Shown one piece after another: positions 13,111 through 25,675 of a stretch of DNA of 64,000 nucleotides. The stretch is taken from the NCBI GenBank assembly GCA_018907035.1, contig JACCIC010000138.1, positions 22,501-86,500 on the forward strand. Direction: 5' to 3'. A program made the position numbers and the translations under genes. The notes beneath the pieces are model-generated. The model saw only the letters and a program-made list of their open reading frames with translations. It did no database searches and had not been told where the DNA came from. This stretch comes from Sycobia sp. Sy_11 (lineage: Eukaryota > Arthropoda > Insecta > Hymenoptera > Epichrysomallidae). How positions within the stretch are numbered: the stretch's first letter is position 1; each line of letters starts with the position of its first letter.

Positions 13111-15247
13111 GCAGAACGGGAACTGTCAAATTTGTCTAAAAGCTTTGTTAATTTTCATTTGGGAATAGAGAATACAGCCCCGTTGAACGCGGATGGATGG
13201 ATTTGCTTTATCCCGCGCAAATATCGCACGTAATTTCCAATGGCACATAAGGTGTATCCGTGTATAACTAATTGTAGAAAAATTTTCTATAGTAAAAAAT
13301 TCGTACACCGTCCAGTAAATAATTATGATCATGATCACGGATTGTAAGTAGCCGACAAATTACCCTGGTTGCTAATAAATTTTGCCGGATCAATGAAAAA
13401 TATTCAAATTTTCGCTTATCATTTTTTTCTGGAACGTATGGTAAGTTTTTAGATCTTTACAGCCTTTGACAAAATTACCGTGTTAAAGTGTAATTTTTAC
13501 TGGAAAATTTTTCTCAGTACGTGTATGTATTAACAGCGTTTCTTTTCGCAGTTTCAATTGAAATTATTTCCTAAATTTTGCAACCTCTACGCTTTTTGCA
13601 AATCAAGTAAATGACAATGTAGCGAAGGAATTTGGTACATTGACGGGGCGGATTTTCAACTTCGAACGCGATAATTCGACGTTATGGTCTATATATACGT
13701 TATACGTATTTGCTGGTTTACGCGAGCCGTTACGCTCCGAGGAAACGAAGTTGGCGAGAAGAAAGTCGCGAGCATAATTGGATCTTTTAATATAACCGAC
13801 TGTAGTTATAAATTACAATGGATCGTAAACGGACATTTGAAGGTAATTACGATCGTTGGCGAAAAACGCTCTGTTTTACCGGTGCGCGATAGGAGTTAGA
13901 CAACTTTTATCAATGATACAGATATGACGTATTATTATTCGTGCCGTACAGATTGAGCCAATCATATTTTATAACGTTATAAGAGAGATATTTATATACA
14001 ATAGTATAGCTAATCATCCATTAGTTAGCTATTCATTATATTGAAGCGATGCCCGCATCGGCCATTTGTAACTACTTGAAATTGAGAAAAAAAAAAGAAC
14101 AGTGAAAATTCCATCGGGGCATCGTTCTTGCGCCGGGATCGGAATGACGATTCGCCCAAAGAGGCACCTCTCTCTCTCTCTCTATGTACCTAATTACTTT
14201 CGCACGCGCGACAGCAGCGTCGAGAGTCTGGCATGCTTAAGATAAATTATTTTACACGAGCCGGAATGGAATTTCCATATAAATTTCTGCGCAAAACGCG
14301 ATGACTTAGACGTCGTCGCAAAAATGTTATTTTCTCGAAACAAACCGTCCGTCGTTGCCATAGACGTAATATTTGTCGATAATTTTTTTTTCTCTTTTAT
14401 TTCGTAGACAATTCCGTCGTGAATTTCGCTTCGGTAGCTTCGGACGTGGGCGATCGTTGCGTTGCGACGGTGACGCGCGCAGCACCGGTTAGAAATTATC
14501 GCGTTCGAGTATTGATCGGCAAGAAAGTCAGGTGAATTAATCTGGGTGAAAGGCGATTTAAAATTGAAAATTAATGGGAAACGCGGCCAGCTTACGTTCT
14601 TTGAGATGTTGAAGAGGGCATTATTTATTTACTGAAGCTCTTTGTAAAAAGGTTCCGGAAAACGTCGAGCGTCTATTCAGATACATTTTCTATCCACTGA
14701 TGTTAAAATATTTATATCTGGTTCAGAGCGGTAAAAATGAATTTTAATAACATTGTTATTTTCAACAGCACAATGGACAATATCATTGACAAAATATACA
14801 TCAGTTAGTACGGGCGCCGAGCGTGTCGAGTGACCATTTCGAGGTAACTTGATGTCTTATACGTTTTTTGGGGTCGCTCGTCATTTTTCGCAGAAGATAA
14901 GAAATACATTATCCAAGTCAATACTTTGTTATACCATTATATAGATTTTCATAGATTTCTTCTCTTCACTCAAAATATTCTTCAAAAAAAAAAAAAAAAA
15001 AAATACGATCGAAAAACTAAAGTTATATTTTTTTAACTGAAAATACTCGCAAATGTTGAGTAAAAAACAATCATTTAAAACCATAAATCGACTGTATCAC
15101 AAAGCCGAACAATAATTGGATACGGTAAACTCGAAATATTAGATTCAGGGCGAGCCAAAACAATATATAGAAACATTATACGTAAATGTTATCGCCCAGA
15201 ACTCGAAATGGTCTCCGCTAATTACGAGTAGGATGAATTATTATCTC

Positions 15248-15299
<52 letters not shown>

Positions 15300-15437
15300 A
15301 CTATATATATATAACTTTCTAAAAATTCTTGAACGTCCTCAAATTTATAATCATAATTAAAATAAGTTTATTGCTCATACAGGAAAGATAGGGGAGATTA
15401 ATGATTAATATGTTTCGATTACCGATACAGATTATCA

Positions 15438-15496
<59 letters not shown>

Positions 15497-16308
15497 CGTT
15501 CCGCTTCGCATCGCTTGCATCGCGTGTAAAAAAGAGGCGCAATAGCGTGTATATTATATATATATATATATATATAGTGATTTACCGTTGCTCTACCGAT
15601 TTTCGGCGACGGCGCGAGGCCGAATATGTCCCGTTAAACGCAAAGACGGACGGGGGCATGAGACTCGTGCCGAGCCGTATATGCGTGAACGTTAACAATT
15701 GTTGCGCAAATATTTGAGCCAACGCGCCGCGATAACGATGGGCTTGCGCACTTGATACGTTACGTACGTCAAAGATACCGCGGATAATCTCGCGGGGCGA
15801 TTCCCTTCATTTGCGGCGAGCGCCCTTTGCGCAAGTACTGATTACGATGCTTAATTGACAAGGAAAAAAAATTGAAACTATCGGAAAATCGAAGTTCTTT
15901 TTTTAATCCTCTCCCTCTCTTTTTCTTAAATAGGCACGACTGCTATAGCTTCTATGACATGTGGAAATTCTTCATATATATAAATTATTTCAAGTAATTC
16001 CGCACTGAACGACGAGAATTTAAAAAAAATAATTAATCGATTGTTATAAGCATCAAAAGCCAGAACGTATGAAGCTATATTTTGTTTTATAAAAAATGAG
16101 ACTTTTGATCCATTAAATATAAATATGACGATATTTGATTTATTGAACCCTCTCCCGCACCCTTATTGGAGTGAAAAAATAATTACGATATTGTAAAACA
16201 ATTGTATGAAAACAGATTATTGAACTCTATATGATGTATGAATTTGCATTGTCAAATAATATACATTAGAATTCAAAATTATATCTATGTCAAGTGTTCT
16301 GAATTAAA
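13111..16308. other. Intergenic DNA with scattered repeats
   Basis: (CT)n at about 15252-15295, (TA)n at 15440-15492 and 15554-15577, and an A-run at about 14983-15002. A CpG-rich unique patch at 15600-15840 and a milder one at 14400-14530 could be regulatory; no exon was supported in either. Confidence 0.6.
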
Positions 16309-16698
16309 TTAATAAATATTTTTATCGGTCTCACAGTCTTTCTAATATAATAACATTAGCTAAAATAATGACAGTCAGATTGTCCTTGTTTATTATCACA
16401 CCCCGAAGAATCTGAAATAAAATTAAATTATTGCTACAATAAATTATATTAAATATTAAAAATTAAAATTAAAAATAAAATTAATAATAAAATAAAATAT
16501 AAAGCATAATAAATAAACTAAAAACATTATTCTATGTTAGTAAAGGAGAATCTGATTGCTCCCAAAACCTTAAATTTAGATTCACCTTTGGTCTCCCATT
16601 CTTCGGGGGTGAATATAAACAAGGACAGTCTGACCGTCATCATTGCAGCTAATATATTACATTATAAAGACTGTAAGACCGATAGAAATATTCTTTAA
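16309..16698. mobile_element. MITE, 390 bp with flanking TTAA, long terminal inverted repeats
   Basis: The left arm (TAAATATTTTTATCGGTC, then TCACAGTCTTTCTAATA) and the right arm, read in reverse complement (AGAATATTTCTATCGGTC, then TTACAGTCTTTATAATG), match over roughly 90-100 bp. The inner arm parts share TGTCCTTGTTTAT and the CCCGAAGAAT motif. TTAA lies directly outside both ends (16309-16312 and 16695-16698). The interior is AT-rich and non-coding. A related copy lies at 58313-58660. Confidence 0.8.
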
Positions 16699-16792
16699 TT
16701 TAATCAAATATTATACAATTTTAAACAAATTTTGTCAAATCGGCCATTACAGCATTTTACCGCAAAACAACGAGAGAACGTGCAAAGCATGC

Positions 16793-16798
16793 TTTATT
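16793..16798 (-). terminator. Poly(A) signal AATAAA after the candidate terminal exon
   Basis: TTTATT on the plus strand, so AATAAA on the minus strand, about 95 bases beyond the TAA of the exon at 16890-16997. The motif is common in AT-rich DNA, so it supports the exon only by its position. Confidence 0.3.
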
Positions 16799-16889
16799 AC
16801 TATAAGAATTAACGAATAGCCCTATGCATATGTTAAATATAGGAAATTCGCTACTTTATAAGTACTTTGACTAATCAGCATATACTTTT

Positions 16890-16997
16890 TTACAATTTTA
16901 CATCGATTTCCGTACATTTTTTCTGTTTTTCGTGCAGTTTCGCGATTGCCTTTACGAATTCGATAATATCTTGACTAAGTCCAGCTTCATTTACGTA
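16890..16997 (-). other. Possible terminal coding exon of an unidentified minus-strand gene
   Basis: On the minus strand a T-rich tract ending in TTTTAACAG precedes 35 open codons and a TAA stop at 16890-16892. The peptide is amphipathic and charged (starts YVNEAGLSQDIIEFVKAIAK, ends CTEIDVKL). An AATAAA (16793-16798) lies about 95 bases past the stop, as expected of a last exon. No family recognised. It could join in phase with the candidate exon at 21711-21793 across a 4.7-kb intron, or with an exon that was not found. Confidence 0.35.
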
Positions 16998-17002
16998 CTG
17001 TT

Positions 17003-17633
17003 AAAAAAAAAAATAATTATCTCATTCATGTTTGCATATATTAGTTATCCAAAAAAATCGTTCTAAAAATCCTACGGAGTTCGATATTATTTTCTTAATG
17101 AGGGCATAACGAAGCCTTCTCGGCATCGTTCGTTTTATTATACTTGGCCATTTTGAGCAAAAGCCGAATTCACATCAAACTTTCACAAGTGTAATACAAA
17201 TTGACAGTGAACGTATCTCAAATTTAATGAAAATTTAGTTATATAAATGATTAAAGTTGATCGCGTATTTCAAAATGATGTTTGACCCTTAGAGTGCCGG
17301 TATGACGCATATATGCGTCAGAAAATAAACCATTGTAAAACACTTATTTTTTTACCGAATAATGATTAAGAATGATGGATAGATCTTAATAATAATTAGC
17401 AATAAATAATAATTATTATTATAAATAATTTATTATTATTATTATACATCAATACATAGTTATATTATCAAAATTTGTTACTACCTAAATGAACCTTATG
17501 GGTTCAAAAGGTTATTAAATAAAAAAAAAAAAAAAAATTATCAAAATTTAAAATAAACTAAATAACGATTTATCATCTTTTGTTCATCAAAAAGTGCGAA
17601 TTTTTCAATGTTGACTTAATCAGAGATCCAAAA

Positions 17634-17682
<49 letters not shown>

Positions 17683-19613
17683 TTTTCCATGCGTATAGAA
17701 CAGTTTTTTTCAATAGTGAAAAATTTAACATGGGCATTACCGTCCCGAACCGGCATGGCGCACGTACGCGTCATGCTCCGACTCGAAAACATTTAGTCTC
17801 AGTTTGGTTAAAATTGGGAACCTACAATCGCTTTTTCATACAAACGATACACATTGCAAATATCTAAAAACACGTTGCCAATTGCACTCCAATATGCAAT
17901 TAGTAGAGTAGTTCTATTAACTGTAAAATAATATCCATTATCAGGATCGGTTACAATTAATAACAGTGACTTGTAATGATTGTTACAGATAAATGAATTA
18001 GCTGATAGGGATCACTGCCAAATTCGGGATATTATTATTTAACGATAATTTCGCCGGATTGTGCCGTTGCTTATTGTATTAATATAAATATGCCATTTAT
18101 CTTACCGATATCGCATTCGTCGTCATGCATGACGAGAACACGCAAATTCGCATTTTCATATGGATTATATTGATAATGATAGTTCGATGTACCTATATAT
18201 AATAATCTATTGGAGTGCTTAAAGCGATGCACTCGAAAAGCACTCCCTTTATTTTTGGCATTTCATTAATTTATCACGAAATCGTAATCGATTGCCGCAA
18301 AGACAATCAAATTCGATTCAATGATATTGGAAATTTTGTACTTACGCACGTAGGTGGATTTTTAAACCGACGTCGACATATTTTTATCATTTCGATTAAC
18401 AAATAGGAGGCCATATGTCGGATGGCTCCGTTCCCAAAATCATATATATATACTTGTTCTATATATAGTCACATATCCCAATATCTATCCCTCGTGTTTG
18501 ACCGACAAAAGCCTCCGCGGGCAGTAAGATATCATCGCGCATGATCGACATTTGTATAAAATATATTATACGGCTCGGGTTTTAACGACGCACTTCGTGA
18601 CGGCGAATTACACATACGGGGACTGGCGATATGGGGGCATTTTTCGGAAGATTACGTCCCGGTAGATGGCCGAGGGAAATTGAGTTTTCCGTCGGCGGCC
18701 CCGCGTGACGGGCGGGAATGAGACAGAAACATTGTCTGTACGCATCGTCCGGGACGAGATTAAAATTTTAGAAACAACAGAAAATTCTATCTGCTCTCTT
18801 GTAAAACTGATAATTACCGGAGAGAAAAAAAAATTCGTCTCTATAGTTCGATAATATATATATATATATATATATCTGTTCGGGTCGTTCGCGTGATCGT
18901 TAGCACAAAGTACGCCCAAATCGATTGCCGCTAAAGTTTCCCGTCACCCGGCAAAACAACACTATGAAAGAAATACAGAAAATCGCAATCGACAAAATCT
19001 CGTAAATCCAGTCTGGCGAACGCGGATCTTTTGTTTTTGTTTTTTTTTTCCGTGCACCCGTTTGTAATTGCCGCGGGCGCGCGCGTATGCTTCAACGCTC
19101 CATAATCACGGGGCGCTTCGCGCTCTCCCAATATCCGTCAACTGGCACAAATTCAGAGCAATGTCGTCGCTCGATTGCGATTCGATTAGAATCATAATGT
19201 TTATCGTATGATATATTTTATATGCTCGAGTTATACGCCTTTTCATTAAAATATTTGAAAAGGTCTTTTTTGTCTCGCCCCCCCCCACCCCCCGCCTCTC
19301 ACTCGAATCGCAACGTCTCGCGTCGATCGCGCCGACAAAAGATAAATAGTTCTAACAAAAATAGATGAAAAGAAACAAAAAGGAGACGGAGAAAGAGAGC
19401 GCACCGCGAATTATACACTTGGCACGCTTCAGATTGGCCGCGCGCACGTATACAGGAAAATTGGCTTATTCAATTCGAGATAGGAGGAGCAGGAGTGGGT
19501 CGCTCTCTCGTGTATGTTTTGCCCCCGCAGCTGCGCGCGCGCCCGCTGGTCTATTCTCTGTCTATATCTTCTCTATATTCACACCTCGTGGAAGGCTTAG
19601 CTATATATGTCTG

Positions 19614-19676
<63 letters not shown>

Positions 19677-19955
19677 TAATACTGGCCCGGGCGACACGCT
19701 CCCGAACACTCGGCGGTCGCTCGGACAATGACGTTGCCGAGAGAGCGTGAGAGGGTGAGTGAAAGATAGAGAAATCGTGCACGTGCCTTAGGGAGAAGTC
19801 ACTTTTTCTCGATAAAAGGAGCTAGGCTCCGAGAAGCGTGGCCGAGGAGGAGGAGGAGGAGGAGGAGAATAAGAAGAAGGGCGTGTGTGGCGCCTTATAG
19901 AAAAAGTATAGATGTGTGCGCGCACGCCGCGACGTCACGAAGAGGCTGCTATCGC

Positions 19956-19993
<38 letters not shown>

Positions 19994-20036
19994 CGAGGAT
20001 CGCTGTTCCTTCTCCACCCCTCATAATCTCACGATG

Positions 20037-20123
<87 letters not shown>

Positions 20124-20149
20124 GTATGTATAATCTGAACCGCGTTAAT
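17003..20149. other. Intergenic or intronic DNA with microsatellites
   Basis: (TA)n at about 17638-17681, 18850-18874, 19620-19674, 19960-19992 and 20072-20117; (CT)n at 20039-20071; (AGG)n at about 19845-19866; a C-run near 19278. If the two candidate minus-strand exons belong together this is their intron. A GTAAGT donor on the minus strand at 18346-18341 follows a 30-codon frame, but its acceptor is unclear. Confidence 0.5.
17297..17773. repeat. Two copies of a 24-bp palindrome-bearing motif, 453 bp apart
   Basis: Copy 1 (17297-17320) contains the perfect 18-bp palindrome TGACGCATATATGCGTCA. Copy 2 (17750-17773) matches 19 of 24 bases, and all five differences are transitions. A (TA)n block (17638-17681) lies between them. 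The copy 1 context CCCTTAGAGTGCCGG resembles ends of some piggyBac-like elements, but no paired inverted end was found. Confidence 0.5.
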
Positions 20150-20569
20150 CAGACCCGCGACCTCTGTAATCCCGCGATATCTCGGTACAAGACCAATCCG
20201 GGGCTGCGCGCGCGTCTCCACAGACTGCGCCTCGCAGGTACCCACTGTATGGACGCGCACGCCCAGTCCCCGTCGACCCCGGCACAACGACGCCCCGCGG
20301 CACGCGTCCCGCTACCGCGCGTGCGCGTAGCCCGGGGGGTTGAGCGGGGTGCTGGCGATGGTCGCGGTGGTGGTGGTGTTGGTGGTGGTGGTCTAGGGAG
20401 GCGGTCCGACGGCGGCTCGCGTGATTACACATATATATATATATATACATCTATATATAGATATACACACGAACGTGGAAGCGGGATGGCGGTGGGGGTA
20501 GCGCGGGGCGCACCGGCACAGCACGCGACCCCGCGCGCGCCGGTGTACGAGCCGGGTGCGCGGCCCGGC
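20150..20569 (+). other. tap: GC-rich upstream region of tap
   Basis: Very CpG-rich, with a GGT-repeat stretch at about 20362-20393 and a short (TA)n at 20430-20446. It ends in the candidate TATA box. No protein signal; likely regulatory. Confidence 0.4.
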
Positions 20570-20612
20570 TATATATATGCGCGGCGGGAGCCCGCGACGC
20601 GCGCACAGTCGA
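20570..20612 (+). promoter_or_regulatory. tap: Candidate core promoter of tap (TATA plus initiator)
   Basis: TATATATA at 20570-20577 sits in a CpG-rich context. CACAGTC, which resembles the insect initiator, has its A at about 20607, roughly 30-35 bp downstream. The (TA)n blocks of this genome are usually 40-60 bp, whereas this one is 8 bp inside unique GC-rich sequence, which favours a real TATA box. It lies 2.9 kb upstream of the first coding exon. Assignment to tap is inferred from strand and order only. Confidence 0.4.
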
Positions 20613-20827
20613 CCGAGAGAGCCGCTCGTGAGAGGAGAGATCGCAGGGAGGTTGGGAGAGAGAGAGAGAAAGTGTGAGAGACACAGACGGGTGGTGCGCC
20701 CCATTGCGGGCCGTTCGTTGCGTGCAGCTGATATTCTGACCAAAGGGCGCGAGCGAGCGAGCGAGCGCGGGAGCAACCGGTGCCCTCGCCTACAAGAACT
20801 GTATATTATATTTATATATTTTTCTAT

Positions 20828-20869
<42 letters not shown>

Positions 20870-21192
20870 TCGCTTCTCGGATGCAATTATTATATCTCCG
20901 AGGGGGCTGATTTCGAGGCGGTGGTCAACGTGTCGAACGGTTGGCTCGAGCGCGTCGCGCGCCGCTATCACCGGCTGCGATCGGAGTTCTGTATATACGC
21001 GTATGCGTCGGTTCCGTCGTACGAGACTGCTGGTATTTTTCTCGTCCGAGTTCACCTCCATCGCCGCCTCCCGTGTCGCTCTTGGACCAGAGTGAATTTT
21101 TATTTTTATTTTTCTGTTAGTGCGGAGTGGCCGAAAGTGACTGTTTTGAAGAATTGAAAAACGCTCGGAATCCCGTAGCTACTTTGAAGAAG
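20607..21192 (+). other. tap: Candidate non-coding first exon (5' UTR) of tap
   Basis: The acceptor at 23475 shows that an exon lies upstream of the start codon. The best donor between the candidate promoter and that acceptor is AAG|GTAAAT at 21192/21193. The interval is GC-rich at first, contains a (TA)n block at about 20834-20867 and several short upstream ATG frames, and has no long protein-like frame. Other donors are possible, for example CTCGCAG|GTACCC near 20237 if transcription starts further upstream. Confidence 0.35.
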
Positions 21193-23475
21193 GTAAATTC
21201 ATTTTTGTTTTATATACACGATTAATTTTCCTCATTTTATTCAGTGTACGATGAAAAAAAAACATTTACTAGAATTAGTAGCATCAAAGAATGTTCGTTT
21301 CAAACAGTTGTGGGTAGATTATTCGTTTGCTTTACGTGAATATGTTATTGAATTTCATACACCCGAATAAATTTCAAATGAATATTTGGTTGGCTCAAAT
21401 AATATTTATATATACTATGGAAATGAGCCGTTCTTTCATTCTATTAATTTTTCTGCAATCTACAGAGTCTTAATTTTAAAATAAATAAAAAAATATTCAA
21501 ATGCAATAGGGAACCAACGAAAAGCGACTATAGTCATTTTTTCCATGGAATCTCTTGCTAAATAAATAGGAGTAACTTCATTAGATATTTAATGGAATTG
21601 AACTCAAATATAAGTTATAACTCAATAATTGATATATATTATATAGTGTATTTAAAATAATTTTTTTTTTCTTCAACAAATTTTTAAGTTAGATTATGAA
21701 ATTGACTTACCCTTAAATCTACTTTGACATAACATTGCATTAATTTATTAAATGTATTGCAGCACTTATGAGAGTGTACGTCAATCAAATAATCTGCAAA
21801 AAATTATATTTTGTAAATAAATAGAAATAAATAATAAATACATTTTTAAAAATAAATGTATACTTAACACGTTGACGTTGACTAAAAATTAGGCGAGGGT
21901 TGCTGTATAACACGCTACGTTATTTTTCTTCAAATATTATTTACTTTTAAAAATGATCAAATTAAAAGCAAAATGGAACAACTCTCCAAATGCCGGTATT
22001 CGTGTAAATTTTCGTTTAGAATGTGAAATTTTAGAACTTTTTTTATATATATATATAGTCGTCGTTTGTCTACTTATTTAGTCGTGTACTATTTTCTTGC
22101 TCGTGCGATACAAAGCCTCGCAAAATTAAATCTAATAAATTGTAACGTAATAGATGATTACTTTAAAAGACCGAGAGGTTTCAGCCTGAAATGATTACGC
22201 GCGCAAGCGCTTCGAGAACTTACGGCAAGCGTGATAAAAGACGATTAATTTTCTACTCGTTAATACGAGGCAAATCGTTCGCGTTCTCGTAATCGATTCG
22301 CCAAATCAGACTGAATCTCGATGAAAACAGGAATTTTGCATAGTATCGCCGTATTTTACAATAGAACGATTGCGTTTCCGTAGATTTTGCAAGGGCAAGA
22401 TGACAGTCATGGCCATTCAAAAACGATCTGTGAAACTCGATGTTTCTTTAAGACAATATTATTCGTATTAATTTTTTAAACTCCAATTATTATAAATTTT
22501 AGAGTCACGATGTATAATAAAAAGTTGAATGGAATCAATAATTTTAATCACAATATTCTTGCATAGCTCGTCGTTATTAAATCCACTAGAAAAAATTTGT
22601 CAAAAAAAAAAAAAAAAAAAACAACGTCTATTGAAACATCGCAAAGAATTATTTTATTTGCGTGTTATAATTATTCACTAATGGCCAAGCAAAGTTATTT
22701 CATTGATTCTAATAAAAATTTAATTACGCACCATATGTGTAAATTATTAGGAAGTTCGCAAAAAACATCTCTCAGACGAATTTCAATTAGATCCATTTCT
22801 CAGAATATTCTGTAATGGTGAAGAAATGCAACAAGAATATGAACATAGATAATGACATTATTAATAAAAGAATTGAAAGAAATTACATGAGCATTGAAAA
22901 ATAGGAGCTTTGCCGCGCCTTACAGTCAATTGAATTTAACTTAAATATCCAATATTTACATTAGTATCTCCTTGTACATTATCTTTTAGTGCATTTTTAA
23001 GATGCGCATGTGGCTGTTTACCAATTTACCTGCTCATTATCACGTTTGACAGTTCTTCACGTATAATAGTAACTCGGAACAATTATGGCAGCCGATATCG
23101 ACAAGCACTCGCGACTTTAGTAAATTATTAAATCGCGATACAACGGACAACTCAGTTCGGGCAAGAGCACGAGCTAAGTGCCGATCGAGAACGCAGTGAG
23201 TTCCATAAACATCATGTACGCGAACGTGGCAATTATTACGGAATAATTAAAGAACGGACAGAGCTTCGAAGTTACTTTTTCGATCATCCGTTCAGTCTTC
23301 CTAATTTGCAAGCTATTTTTTTTTATATAAAGTTTTTTTATAAAGTTACCAGCAACCCTTAGAAAATAAATGCGTTTATCGCGAATGTTAATTCTATTAT
23401 GCATATATATCAGCTGCGAGTTTGGTCGAATAATAAACAAACCATCCCCCCCCCCTCACTCGTTTCTCATTCCAG
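21193..23475 (+). other. tap: Candidate first intron of tap, 2.3 kb, AT-rich
   Basis: The intron ends with a strong acceptor: a pyrimidine run (C9 then TCACTCGTTTCTCATTCCAG). It holds A/T runs, a short (TA)n near 22046-22058, an A20 run near 22603 and a possible minus-strand exon at 21711-21793. No other coding signal convinces. The 3' boundary is well supported; the 5' boundary depends on the candidate first exon. Confidence 0.4.
21711..21793 (-). other. Possible internal coding exon of an unidentified minus-strand gene
   Basis: Reading the minus strand, ATTTTTTGCAG is followed by 83 bases and then GG|GTAAGT, so both splice sites are close to consensus. After two leading bases, 27 codons are open and read YLIDVHSHKCCNTFNKLMQC followed by YVKVDLR, ending in phase 0. 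The composition is protein-like, but an exon this short could be open by chance. The next supported exon on this strand (16890-16997) begins in phase 0. No family recognised. Confidence 0.3.
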
Positions 23476-23486
23476 CCCTGGCGCCA

Positions 23487-23912
23487 ATGCTGAACATGTC
23501 GTCCGAGTACTCGTACTGCAGCGAGGGCGGCTTCGACGAGTTCTCGAGCTCCTCGGACTCGGGCTTCGACGTCAGCTTCGAGTCGCCCAAGCACGAGCTG
23601 CCGGCCGACGCCACGCTCGTCGTCTTCCCCGTGAGCGGCAAGGAGGAGAAGCGAAGGAAGACGCGCAACACGCGCTGCAAGAGTCCGACGCAGGTATGTA
23701 CACGATTCTATGTGGATGTGTGTGTGTGTGTGTGTGCGCGCGCGCGCGCACACACGCATATGTATCCGCAACAATCGGCCCTTTCATCCCCTTCATTTTG
23801 TCGGCCGCATCGCCGCGAGCACTTCCGACGGAAGAGAGATGACGCTCCTCTGTACCAGTACCTCTCGCTTTCGCTTCGCACGGCCCGCCGACCGAGAGAC
23901 AGGCAGTCGGAC

Positions 23913-23959
<47 letters not shown>

Positions 23960-24080
23960 AAAGTGAAAATTGCTTCCTACCGGTCGCGGCTTGAGAATAT
24001 GCATGCATATGCATGTATGCATGCATGTCTATATCTATATATCTCGTCACCTCCTTTTCTTTCATGTCTGTTTCACACGC

Positions 24081-24134
<54 letters not shown>

Positions 24135-25635
24135 CGTGGCCTATATATACACTTTTGCGAAATTAGGTCCTTTTGCCCGCAATATAGTGGGTCAGTTTCT
24201 TCACCAATATTGAGTTCCTTTATTCCACCGTTCCTGTTTTCGATTTCACTCCGTAAATTTTTTCATTATACGGAATTTAGAGGATATAAGAGAAAAGTAA
24301 AAAAAAATTTCTCTTACAAGATTTACTCTATTTCACATTACTTTCATTTGATTTAGTATGTATATTTTTAAAATAATAATCTGGTCAATTTCAATTAAAT
24401 GCGTTGAGAGCTTACTTTTGATCTTTCAACATAGATTTCCGAATCTTTAATTTAAAGGATGATTTTATGAAATTTCGTGTTTATCGTAATAATTAAAAAT
24501 TTCTAAGATAACTGAATGTCTACCATATCTTTTCCTATATCCAAAATGTATTCTAGATATACAAAGAATTTAAAAAAAAATTCGAATTTGACTATCTTGG
24601 CGTATACGAATTTCGAATTGATAGGTTCAAAAATTGTATTGATTTCATGATTTTTACGGGCTGTTCCTCAAGCTGCCGTTAATGTTTATTACAAAACTAG
24701 AAGAATCATCGAGTTTCGTGAGACAAATGTTCGTTGCATTTGAATTTAGCATTCGAAAAAGCATTTGGTAACAATATTAACATACTCACTTTTTTTTTTA
24801 TTTGGATACGCATTAGACTGTGTAATCAGTTCGATGCCTGTTGCAAAATAAACAGAATGCCCACTCGAATTCTGAATTCGGCCCGTCCACGAAATTTCTC
24901 CCGCCCGATAAAAAATTCCCACCCACGGAACGTTCTCACCGCCTTGACCCCGACCACGTCCCGTTGCAGGTGCTGCGCATCAAGCGCAACCGTCGCATCA
25001 AGGCGAACGACCGCGAGCGCCACCGCATGCACACCCTGAACGACGCCCTCGAGCGGCTGCGCATGGCCCTGCCGACCTTCCCCGAGGACACCAAGCTGAC
25101 CAAGATCGAGACTCTGCGCTTCGCCCACAACTACATCTGGGCGCTCCAGCAGACCCTCGGCGCGTCGCCGGGTGGCGGACCCGAGGCCGGCGTCCTCGGC
25201 GAGATCACCCTGAGCGTCGGCAACGTGACGGTGAGCATCGGCGAGGGCGGCAACATGATCACCTCGTCGACGGGCAGCTGCGCGGTCGCTGCCCAGAAGC
25301 GCCTCGGGCCCGGCATGCTGGGCGGCATACCCCTCGGCTACTGTCCCGGCCTGCCGATGCATCCCCACCAGAGCCTGCACAATCTCCATCATCATCAGCA
25401 GCAGCAGCAGCATCAGCATCAGCATCAGCAGCAGCAGCACCACCACCACCACCACCAGCAGCAGCAACAGCAGCAGCATCACCACCACCACCAGCAGCAT
25501 CAGCATCAGCAGCAGCAACTGGACTGCTGGCCCGGCGACTACGACTGCTACTCGAGCGATCAGAGCGTCAGTCCCGCCCCAGCACATCCAGGCGCATCAT
25601 CCGCCCCAGCAGCAACGGCAGCAGTCCATGCAGAT

Positions 25636-25675
<40 letters not shown>

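Noticed and set aside
12293..13129. 278-codon minus-strand open frame
   Set aside because: Same cause: (TA)n, (CT)n and CAG repeats read through; no conserved sequence.
22220..22410. Minus-strand GTAAGT donor at 22219-22224 in phase with the candidate exon at 21711-21793
   Set aside because: The frame upstream of the donor is interrupted by a stop within about 30 codons and no acceptor is clear; treated as chance.
23020..23230. Minus-strand 68-codon frame without ATG (ends VKNCQT)
   Set aside because: No acceptor or start codon; a donor GAGCAG|GTAAAT lies after its stop; probably chance.
24826..25587. 253-codon minus-strand frame across tap exon 3
   Set aside because: Shadow of tap; the poly-Leu/Val stretches are the reverse of the CAT/CAG repeat.
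25567..25591. GTCAGT...CCAG as a micro-intron that would repair the tap frame
   Set aside because: Only 25 bp, well below the minimum intron size; an indel is a simpler explanation.
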